This document shows, one piece after another, positions 36,501 through 44,609 of a stretch of 64,000 nucleotides of DNA. The first letter of the stretch is position 1. Every line of letters begins with the position of its first letter. The position numbers were made by a program, and so were the translations under genes. The notes beneath the pieces were generated by a model. That model was not told the origin of the DNA and did not search any database. It worked only from the letters and a program-made list of their open reading frames with translations. Origin of the DNA: Pegea sp. RAD2-039 (taxonomy: Eukaryota; Chordata; Thaliacea; Salpida; Salpidae); the NCBI GenBank assembly GCA_034620365.1, contig JAQGEQ010000260.1, positions 62,001 to 126,000 of the forward strand, in the 5' to 3' direction.

Positions 36501-38470
36501 TTTTGTTTTTTGAATTTATCACAAAGAAACATAATTATAGTTGAAAAAAGAAAATGAATTTTCTAAACCTTACTAACCAGCTGTAAAAATTCAAAAATTT
36601 TTTCTTTGTTTAGTAGATATTGTAGCATAAATATAAATTTAAAAATTAATACTTTGATAGCAAAAGAAATTCAATTGTTTAAAAATACAATTTTGAAATT
36701 AAAATATTTATTTAAATAAAAAATCAGTTCAAACAGTTTTCCACTGAAGCTACTCTCATATGACAGCAGAATGATTTTCCTTTTTTGTGATTATTAAAAT
36801 AACTATAAATTCGTGGTTTTCGAAAACATTGATTGTTTACTTCTAAACCTAAGTAGTTTAAAGAAAATATTAAATTTTAATTCCTTTACTATATTAAACA
36901 TGAGAAAAATTGATTGTTTTGCGTAGCTAACCTTTTTTTTTTAAATTATAAAATGCCAAACAAACTTTTTTGATTTTTGTATTTATAGTTGAACAAGTTA
37001 ACGGTAGATGTCGCTAGATGATAAATAATTTTAAAACCTTTGTTTTCCTTCAGGCTATGATTTCGTAAGTGACCTTTAATAACTTGAATTTCAATGCTTA
37101 TTTTTAAAGTTTGTTGAAATTTGTAAACATTATTCTAATATCCCGACAAAAGCTAGTAAAAGTAGAATTTAAATACTAGTCTAGATCGTTAAAAGTTTAG
37201 TTTTTATTTAGATATCATTAATTGTATTTTGGAAATTTGACTCAAAGGGTTTCATTTGAGCAATGTATCTCAAATAAAAATTAAAAATAATCTTGTAAAG
37301 ATCTTTATTTAACTGCTATTTAAGCTTTCGTTTTGCTTTGTGGTACGTAAAATATTTTGCAGAAGTATATAGTTTTTTATCTCTTTGTTAAATTTTTCTA
37401 ATTATCTTTTTAAACGTTTTCATTTTATCTCTAGCTAGCAATCTTTAAGGTCAACATCATTATTGAAATCATCCATCTATTGAAGACTAGAAGCTTTTCT
37501 TGGAATTTAGTTTTGATGTAAATATCTATCATGAACTTTGTTACAACTCTTTGCAAAAATTTCCCACTTTTTTGTAAATATCTTTGTATTTTTTTATTTC
37601 TTAAACATTGGTGGTTTGCTTCTTGGCATAAACTTTGATTAATAAAATTGTCATAAAAGAACAATTTCTGTTTATGTTTGTTTACCTCTTTCGACAGAAG
37701 CATTTGAGCATTTTACAACGCCGAAAATAATTAAAATAAATTTGTTGAAATTATAGTGATCATGAAATTTCAGAGCTATTGTTAGATTTCAACATAAAGT
37801 TTCAAGTTAATTATTTGTAACAACTATTTATTACAGTAAGCTTTAAATTGAAACTTTCTAAAAATTTAATTGAATTTTAATATTTATTTTTCAGTCACAA
37901 GATGTCACTATATACGTTTTAGGTTTATTTTTTAGAAACTTAAAACATTGTAGCCTCCTATCTGTCAAACAAATAGTGTTGCTCAGTGACTTTGAGCTTA
38001 CAAAACATTGTTTATCAATTTTCATACCAGGTTTATTCATACTTATACAATTAGCTTTCAATAAAGAGTGTTTGTATTAGTTTTAGTTTAGAAAAATCAT
38101 AAAACAGATTAAAACTAAAATATTTTATGCACTTAGAAGAAGGAAATACCTTCAATATATGACTGATAGTAATAAAAATAAAATTTGTATCAAAATTTTA
38201 AATAAATCAAACTTTTAAAGTGAATTAAAAAATTTTCAAAAATTCACTTTTTCCTGACAAATACTAGATGTGTAGATTTGTTATGATATGAAATGTTCCT
38301 TTAGTTATAAGTAACTAGAAGTTATTTTTACATAATCTTAAGTTTTGATATCGACCATTTGTCGATAGAATAATCTAACAAGTACAACTAACAGATAACA
38401 GCAAATTTTTAAACCTAAGACTGATTGATTGTTTCATTTAATAATATTGATTGGCATGTTTATTTATTTG
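33530..38470 (+). repeat. 5 kb direct repeat, copy II
   Basis: Same composite as 24,547-29,460. Landmarks: 75-base module (about 33,605-33,690), AAATAAAATATTAACTTAACTTAACGG (about 34,240), box GTCCGGACAAATACTAGATCG (about 35,241), palindrome (35,345-35,360), GTTGGTTTTTTCTACGTTGGCC (about 35,978), M1 from 36,310 with a second 75-base module (about 36,990-37,075), family A arm from 37,840 with palindrome TATCGACCATTTGTCGATA (38,349-38,367). Short open frames at 35,674-35,862 and 37,431-37,703 on the minus strand lie in it. The latter (90 codons) is disrupted in the sister copies. Confidence 0.7.
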
Positions 38471-39560
38471 ACCTCAACTATCTAAAGTTAAAATTTTTGA
38501 TTAAAATGAAAAAAATATTTTTTTTTAGATATTGAAAATCATCTGCTATAAACGAATCAACAATTGTATTCAAATTATACTAATGTACATAAACATACTA
38601 TTAATTTATTTTATGTTGGACTGCCTATATAATGCTTAAACCACCGTCGAACAAATAGTTTTTATTAAGTAGATAATTATATTTATTAATAATAAAAATT
38701 TATGTTTCTATATACTCAATTAGATAGTCAGCTCGGTATATTCTTTCCAAAAAATTAAATTAGTTTAAACTCTCTAATATTTGGTACTTATCAATTTTAA
38801 CATTGTTTTAAATTTTAGTTTTTTAATTTTAATATTGTCAGATTTACTGTTTACAAAAAAGAATTCCCTAAAAAATTAGGAAAACCTAATCAAATAATTT
38901 GTTAGCTCAGTAATTAAGGATAAACATTATAAGTTTGAATAATTATTTGTAACTGTGGTTAATCAGTTCGAAACTTGTGTAAATGTTCTAAAAATAGAGA
39001 ATTTTTCATTAATGTGTTATTTTTGAAGTGATAAAATTATCTTTTAAAGCAAAACAAAAATCACCAACCATGTAGCTTCCTAATGAAATATGAAAGTTAT
39101 CTTTAAATGAAGATTTAAAAAAACTTTCTGGTCAACGCAGGCTGGTTAAGAAAACAGATGCTATAGAAGTAACCATATGTTAAACTTTTTGCACTACTTG
39201 GTAGAATTCTAGTATTCTAATCTTGGTGTTCGAAAAAGATTCCAATACCAGTTTAATATATTATGATCTCTCTAAAAACTTCCAAGAATTTGACAACATT
39301 TCAAAAATATTTAATAAATTGTTTATAAAATCAGCAAACTGACGATTTATTTTGCCAAGTTGTAACAACTGTTTAATCACTAAACACCAACCTTAAAAAA
39401 TTTATATATTTAATTTGAAACATGAATTTTCAAAATAATAATGTTGAGTTTAGTTCATATCTAAAGTATTGAAAAATCAAATTATACTTGTTTTCAATAA
39501 TTTATTATAAAGTTAAGGTTAGAGCATTACAGCAATTACAAAGCTCAATATTTTTCTTTT
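38470..39560. other. AT-rich stretch, no gene seen
   Basis: 38,760-38,900 is the inverted counterpart of 29,440-29,590. The rest has little repetition within the window and no recognisable exon on either strand. Confidence 0.4.
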
Positions 39561-39566
39561 TAATCA

Positions 39567-39717
39567 TTACAAACTGCTAAAAAGCTCTTCAAAACAGTTT
39601 AAATTCCAAACAAAGCTGCTTTGGCAATGAGCATATAATTTAGAAATTTCATAAGACTTCAGCTTTATAAGACATTGTCTCACTTCAAGTTCTTCACAGC
39701 TGTTTGGATTAGATAAA
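39567..39717 (-). CDS. Possible terminal exon, unknown protein
   Basis: After an acceptor-like TCTTTTTGAAG the minus strand reads SNPNSCEELEVRQCLIKLKS then YEISKLYAHCQSSFVWNLNC and FEELFSSL, ending in TAA at 39,567-39,569. About 49 codons have ordinary amino acid composition for a protein rather than the Phe/Lys/Asn/Ile bias of random AT-rich DNA. No upstream exon was identified and I recognise no family. It lies immediately upstream of the plus-strand ORF at 39,797, so it could also be chance opposite a 5' untranslated region. Confidence 0.3.
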
Positions 39718-39796
39718 CTTCAAAAAGACTACAATTGACAGACTACCATCAAACTTATTGAGATCAGAAACTATTGGATGAAAGAAAAGTTTTGAA

Positions 39797-40243
39797 ATGT
39801 CAGATTTTGAATTTTGTTTTATTGTTTACTTGTTAGAGTTTTTGGTAGATTTTCTTTGTTATTTAATTGTGATGATCTTACGAAAATGTCTTCTGAGAGC
39901 TTTTCAAAACTCACCTACTAATGACAATGTACTTCAAATGATTCCACTTCATTCAAAGGTTACAGAAAGTAAAGGTACAATTGTAAACAGGAAGTTTGAA
40001 AAACCAGATGACAGCAAACTTGAAGAAAATAATGATTCCTTTGATAAAATAGATAATTAATCTGATTTGAATAAAAATAAAGCTATAATGGGAAAATTTC
40101 AGAATAAGGATAAATATTTTGGTGATTCAGATGTTTTTTTGGTGTTAGTAATCTCAAAAAAGGGTAAAAATAAAAAGGATCAAGTTGCTTTTAACGTTAG
40201 TATTCAAGAATCGATTGATCAGAGTCATCTTGAACGCTCTTGA
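39797..40243 (+). CDS. Small membrane-anchored orphan protein, with same-frame extension past TAA
   Basis: ATG at 39,797 opens 87 codons ending in TAA at 40,058-40,060. An N-terminal hydrophobic stretch (about residues 5-28, with FCFIVYLLEFLVDFLCYLIV) looks like one transmembrane segment or signal anchor. A basic patch (RKCLLR) and then a hydrophilic, charged tail (KFEKPDDSKLEENNDSFD) follow. After the TAA the same frame stays open for another 60 codons, with similarly hydrophilic sequence (MGKFQNKDKYFGDSDVF, KKGKNKKDQVAFN, SIDQSHLERS), to TGA at 40,241-40,243. Either the TAA is a recent nonsense change, a sequence error, or the tail is untranslated. No family recognised. The composition differs clearly from the repeats around it. 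Confidence 0.5.
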
Positions 40244-40642
40244 TTTGTGAACTTTTCTTTGTTATCAAAATGCTAATTTTCTAATTGTTTTAACCTAACT
40301 TGTCTGTTGGTAATTAAATAAACGAAGTTTAAACTGTAAATCTTTTCAACTAACTTATCTTTAATAAAAAGATAAAAGTACCTTTTTGCAGACGCAGCAA
40401 TTTAAGTTTAATAAGGCATCGTGTCAAAAACATTATTTAAAACAACAACAAAAATAAAAAAATGGAAATTATAGCACAGCAGTAAATAGTTGGTTAAGGT
40501 GAAATGCCTAGTGTAGCAAATGATTTCAAACATCAAAAGTAAGCAATAAGTGAGGAGAAAAGTTAGGAAAAGTTTTAAATTGAATTAAACACCTAAATAT
40601 TACATTGTGTACTGTTTCCAAGAGTTATCTTTTTATTTTCAG

Positions 40643-40666
40643 CACTTTTAATTCATCGTGCTAAAT
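40643..40666 (+). other. Candidate 24-base micro-exon
   Basis: TTTTTATTTTCAG at 40,630-40,642 is a strong acceptor and GTAAGTATT at 40,667 a strong donor, bounding 24 bases. Another good acceptor, TTTTTTTTATTTTAG, ends at 40,922. They might be 5' untranslated exons of the gene at 41,062; no frame joins them to it as coding sequence. Confidence 0.25.
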
Positions 40667-41061
40667 GTAAGTATTTGATAATCATTTTCTGCATTATTCG
40701 ATTATATATTTATAAATCTTTGCGTCTGATTACAAACCAGCAACATTAAATTAGGATATTTCTATAAATAAATGGGCAATAACCGGGTCTTTAAAATAAC
40801 GAAACTGTTTTCTTTAGATTGTTATGCTTATGATTTTTTCTGGTCTAAATGCTTATTAAAATTTATTGTTGTAATTTCAAGAAATAGTATTATATGTCGA
40901 AGATTATTTTTTTTTATTTTAGACTGGTTAATGTATATTTTTTGACTTCAATGAAGCCTTATTAATCAGTAATACTAATATTTTAACACTTGAAGGCTTA
41001 TGCAACTTTGAAAATTTTCATGCTTCTAATAAGTATTTTTTTCATAACTAGAAAAGCTAAA

Positions 41062-41316
41062 ATGAAATCTTTAGATGTAAAACCTCTTAACATGCTTGAA
41101 TGGTTTGATAATTGTAAATATTTTGGATTAGCCTTGTCACCTCTCAACAATAGAGAGAAAATTGACAAGACTTCAGTTTTAGTAGCTGAGTATCATGACA
41201 TGGATGATTCTATAAACCAATGTTGGCAAGTTGCATTAAATTTCCTTAATGGCAAGTGTGTATGGTCTAATGGTGAAACTTATGTACCTGAAGAACATGA
41301 TCAACTATTTGATTAA
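41062..41316 (+). CDS. Orphan 84-residue protein
   Basis: ATG at 41,062 lies ten bases after an acceptor-like TTTTTTTCATAACTAG (ending 41,051), as expected for a spliced or trans-spliced first coding exon. The product has a balanced composition with Trp, Cys, His and Pro (LNMLEWFDNCKYFGLALSPL, MDDSINQCWQVALNFLNG, CVWSNGETYVPEEHDQLFD) and is acidic at its C-terminus. No signal peptide or membrane segment is in this part; the open frame does extend upstream to 40,990 with a hydrophobic stretch if the intron is not used. AATAAA-like signals follow near 41,402. I recognise no family. It precedes the POLR2I exon 1 by 440 bases on the same strand. Confidence 0.5.
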   Translation: MKSLDVKPLNMLEWFDNCKYFGLALSPLNNREKIDKTSVLVAEYHDMDDSINQCWQVALNFLNGKCVWSNGETYVPEEHDQLFD

Positions 41317-41752
41317 AATTTTAGATCAAATTGATTAATCATTTGTATCTTTATAAAGACAGAAGAAGAATGCAAAAATGTTAGTTACTTATAGCAAGAT
41401 AAAATAAAGGATAGTGAAAGAAAGAGGGGTTTTTTGATCATTTTTGTCTTTATACATTTGTTTTTTATAGTTGTGTTGGGCGTGAGCTGCTATGAGCAAC
41501 TTTGTAAATAAATCTATTTTACTTTGAAATTATAACTTTTAGTTTTTCTAAATAAATATTTAGATTTGTTTTTGTATTTAATATTAACTACAATCAAACA
41601 ATTTACAGTTGTATGGTTTTCTAATAAAGAAGAAAAAATGCTTTCGTTTATATTTTGAATGCTGAATGTTAAACTTATCGAAATCAATAATGAATTACAA
41701 TTTGTTGTAGCTTTTTAACTACATCTTTTATTTGCTGATTTTATTTCATTAG

Positions 41753-42326
41753 TGGAAAAAATGAGCTCAAGCAAAGGGCCTAGTTTTATTGGAATAAAGT
41801 TCTGTCCAGAATGGTAAAAGTTGTTTTATTAGTTTTTCAGTTCTTTAATTTATTTAAAAATACATCTACATAAAGTACTTACCATTTTATTACTCTTGCT
41901 CTATCTTAACTCTAGTTTTTTTAAATTATCTTCAAAAGTTTGCTATAACATAAAAAGACCATTCAAGATTAAAATTGGTAATAATTTTTCTCATTATTTT
42001 ATGATAATAATTAGTATTAAATAATAAAAAAAAAGTCAATTAAAATTATTAACTCATGTTTAAGTAAATTTAATTTAAAATATATATTTTTTATTCTAGT
42101 TTTTTATAAAGTTTATTTTTTAATTCTATTTTTTTTAAATTTACCATTGCTAAAGAGTAGGAAGTAAAAATATAAAATATTCTTGTCTGCTTTATTTTCT
42201 TTTTTATTTTTTCTTTATTTTCCGATATGCAATTTGGTTTTATTGGAATCAACTAGAGACGAGGTAGCGATGAAGTTGTACTTTGTTTGTACAAACTCGT
42301 CTTGTGGTCATCGTTGGACTCAATGA
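41753..42326 (+). pseudogene. POLR2I: POLR2I second copy: exon 1 and 3' end of exon 4, middle deleted
   Basis: Exon 1 follows acceptor TTTTATTTCATTAG (AG at 41,751-41,752), starts translation at 41,761 and reads MSSSKGPSFIGIKFCPE plus TG before donor GTAAAAG at 41,814. FIGIKFCPE(C) is the conserved N-terminus of RPB9, with the first zinc-ribbon cysteine pair. 41,814-42,245 is intron 1, alignable to 1,165-1,590 reversed. At 42,246 the sequence jumps into exon 4: [26 protein letters not shown], then TGA at 42,324-42,326. Exons 2 and 3 and the first third of exon 4 are missing; the junction lies at TTTTATTGG/AATCAAC. As it stands the intron has no acceptor into exon 4, so this copy cannot make RPB9. 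The acceptor before exon 1, eight bases from the ATG, could be for a spliced leader or a 5' untranslated intron. An assembly error is a real alternative. Confidence 0.9.
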
Positions 42327-42735
42327 GGATTCTATTCCATGACATCATCTGCTTCTTTTTGCTTTCATTTCGTGTCTTGGTGTTGAAAACATTATGTAGC
42401 AAAAATGAATACTTCTTTTTTTATTAAAAAGTTCTTCAACATCAAAATTTTGCTACCAAGAACCACTAGCAGCCAGCAACAACTACTAGTAGCCAGCAAC
42501 ACCGACTACCAACCAGCAACACTGACTACCGACCAGCAACAATCACTAGCAGCCAACAACAACCACTTGCAGCCAAGAATAACCACTAGCAGCCACCAAC
42601 AACTACTACCAACTTATAACCAGTCTCAATCCAAACTTCTTTAATTAGGTTTACTGTTGATTGCTCTTCTTAACTTTGATTTTTTTTTATAATAGATTAA
42701 ATATGATTATAATAGAAAACGATATGTTAACAATG
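42327..42735 (-). repeat. Inverted duplication, right copy with minisatellite
   Basis: Reverse complement of bases 1-543. It holds TTTCGTGTCTTGGTGTTGAAAAC, the minisatellite (about 42,460-42,615, units CAGCAACAACCACTAGCAGC) and the flank AACAATGTATAATTC. The open frame 42,405-42,644 is made by the CAA/CAG-rich repeat and is not a gene. Confidence 0.85.
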
Positions 42736-43510
42736 TATAATTCTTTTTTTTGATTAAAATATTCTTCAGCATCACAATCTTGCTACCAAGAACCACTAGC
42801 AACAACCATTAGCAACCAGCAACAACCACTACTAACCAGCAACAACTATTAGCAGCCAGCAACAACCACTAGTAGCCAGCAACACCGACTACCAACTAGC
42901 AACAACCATTTCGAAGCAGCAACAACCATTTCGAAGCAGCAACAACCACTTGCAGCCAGCAATAACCACTAGCAACCAGCAAAAACCACTACCAACTTGT
43001 AGCCAGTCTCAATCCAAACTTTTTTAATAAGGTTTACCTTTGTTTACTCTTTTTAACTTAGATTTTTTTATAATAAATTACATCTCCTAAATTAAAATTT
43101 CAAAAGATGTAAATTTTTGTTTGAGAAAGTCAGTTGATGTAGTAAATATCAGCTTCGAAAAAAGATTATTTTTAATCAATTACTATATTAATTACTGAAT
43201 AAAATATTCTTATGGTAATAATATTGTAAAAAAGTAGTATATTCTAAAAAAATGGATAATTATCTAAAAATTATTTAGTTTTAAAAATTATTCAAATGCA
43301 AACAATATAGCAAGCTAGAAGAAAATTTAGAACAATTTAGAGAACAAAACTAGAAATTAAAACCCAATATTTATAAAGTATTGGTTAGCAATATCTCTTA
43401 AAAACTCGTTTTACAACATAAAAAATTAGCTAGTATCTAGAGCTTTAAACATGTCTACTTTAGTTTTCTATATTTTAAATTCAAAATTTTACCATCAACA
43501 AAAATACAAA
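42735..43510 (-). repeat. Second minisatellite block and inverted copy of 30,000-30,520
   Basis: A second, tandem copy of the POLR2I 3' flank starts at about 42,745 (TTTTTTTGATTAAAATATTCTTCAGCATC) with its own minisatellite (42,785-42,995) and ends near 43,080. It runs on into 43,090-43,510, which is the reverse complement of about 30,000-30,470 (CTAGAAGAAAATTTAGAACA; AATATCTCTTAAAAACTCG). This shows that the minisatellite-bearing flank was duplicated more than once in this region. Confidence 0.7.
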
Positions 43511-43529
43511 AGAATTTTAAATTAAAAAA

Positions 43530-43680
43530 TAATGTTTTGTAAGCTCAAAGCTGCCGAGTAATAATAGTTGTCTGACAAATTGGAAGATACAACGTTTAAA
43601 AGTTTAGAAAAAAAAACTTTTATAAGGACATCTTGTGACCGAAAAAAATAGTAAAATGCAATTATATTTTACAAAATGTA
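43530..43680 (-). repeat. Family A arm fragment
   Basis: GTAAGCTCAAAG, TGTCTGACAAATTGGAAGATACAACG and GACATCTTGTGACCG match the left arm of the family A element at 2,230-2,350 in the same orientation. It is more diverged than the other copies. Confidence 0.6.
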
Positions 43681-44440
43681 TCTAGAAAGATTTTTTTCAA
43701 TTTTGACTAAAGTACAAGAAATTTTATTTAGATTAAGACAAACAGCAAGCGATTTATTAATGTCACTTTAGTTTAACTATTAACTAACTGACAAATAGAA
43801 ATTGTTTAAAAGATGAACAGTTCGGTATGAACTTAATTTTTACTTCTCATTTTAAAATTTTCAAGCAAATTTTTAAGTATCGATATATGAAAAGATTTCA
43901 ATATGAAATTTCAGTAATAAAGTTGAAGCAAATTTGCTCACCTTATATTTGCTGTTGTTGATGGTGCTAACACTTAAATAAGTAACATCATCATTCTACT
44001 TGACATTACAAGACAAAAACATTGAGGGGAGCATCTTTAATAACTTTTTTATCAATAACACATGTCATAATAGGCTTGAGTGACGTCATTTGTATCGAGG
44101 TCATTAAAACTCCTCTTAAAAATTGTGATATTGTCATTATTTTTGAAACTATTAAAGCAGTGATAAATTTCATCATAACTAATCATAATAATTTCAAAAT
44201 AATTACATTGATATCTCTAATATTGATAAATATAGTTTACTGGCATAGTAAGAATTATAAAGTTACATAACTTGGAAATGGATTAGTTTTCAAAAAATCC
44301 CAAAACAATAATTAAATTGACGCCGAAAATGTGACTTTTGATTTTGTCGCCGACTCAAGTTTCTCGTTCCGAAGCTACATAATTTTAAGTAAAGTAGTTT
44401 TATAAAAAGTTCTAGCTTTATAATCAGTTAGTATAAATTT
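43680..44440. other. AT-rich stretch, no gene supported
   Basis: An 82-codon frame at 44,022-44,270 starts at TTG and is mostly Ile/Asn/Thr/Lys; it shows no motif and is judged chance. GTGACGTCAT at about 44,080 is an isolated CRE-like octamer. I see nothing else. Confidence 0.4.
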
Positions 44441-44447
44441 TGCTTTC

Positions 44448-44519
44448 AGCAGAGTGGCGCAGCAGAAGCGTGCTTGGCTCGTAACCCAGAAGTCGATGGA
44501 TCGAAACCATTCTCTGCTA
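44448..44519 (+). tRNA. Initiator Met tRNA-like sequence with anticodon CGT
   Basis: The sequence folds as a tRNA: acceptor stem AGCAGAG/CTCTGCT is fully paired, with the A1:T72 pair typical of eukaryotic initiators. The D-arm AGTGGCGCAGCAGAAG gives the A box and GGATCGAAACC gives the B box, with A54 and A60 in the T loop as in initiators. It departs from the initiator in the anticodon arm: the stem reads CTTGG against CCCAG (one mismatch, breaking the GGG:CCC initiator signature), and the loop reads CTCGTAA, so the anticodon is CGT instead of CAT. It is more likely the head of a SINE than a functional tRNA gene. Confidence 0.6.
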
Positions 44520-44605
44520 TGTGCACTGTAATCATTTAATGACAGTTACCTGGTGTTGTGATCATGCTAACCTACGTTCGAATCCTGGTTACAATATGAC
44601 TTTTT
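44448..44605 (+). mobile_element. Initiator-tRNA-derived SINE
   Basis: A 72-base initiator-Met-tRNA-like head (44,448-44,519) is joined without a gap to a body containing GTAATCATTTAATGACAGTTAC, GTTGTGATCATGC and a second RNA polymerase III B-box-like string, GTTCGAATCC (about 44,577-44,586). The same head-body junction recurs, truncated and inverted, at 3,550-3,640, so the two parts move together. A tRNA head with internal A and B boxes plus an unrelated body is the structure of a SINE. No poly(A) or obvious tail repeat was seen. The right end is approximate. Confidence 0.65.
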
Positions 44606-44609
44606 CAAT

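Noticed and set aside
37431..37703. 90-codon minus-strand ORF in module M1.
   Set aside because: Sister copies at 3,890-4,140 and 28,690-28,930 have indels and stops in this frame, so nothing supports it as coding. It might include an old exon but cannot be supported.
1650..38470. CRISPR array, phage or bacterial features in the repetitive half.
   Set aside because: The repeats are kilobase-scale, dispersed and inverted with no short regular direct repeats and unique spacers; splice sites and LINE/SINE content show animal nuclear DNA.
44022..44270. 82-codon plus-strand ORF.
   Set aside because: It starts at TTG, is dominated by Ile/Asn/Thr/Lys as expected of chance AT-rich frames, and has no motif.
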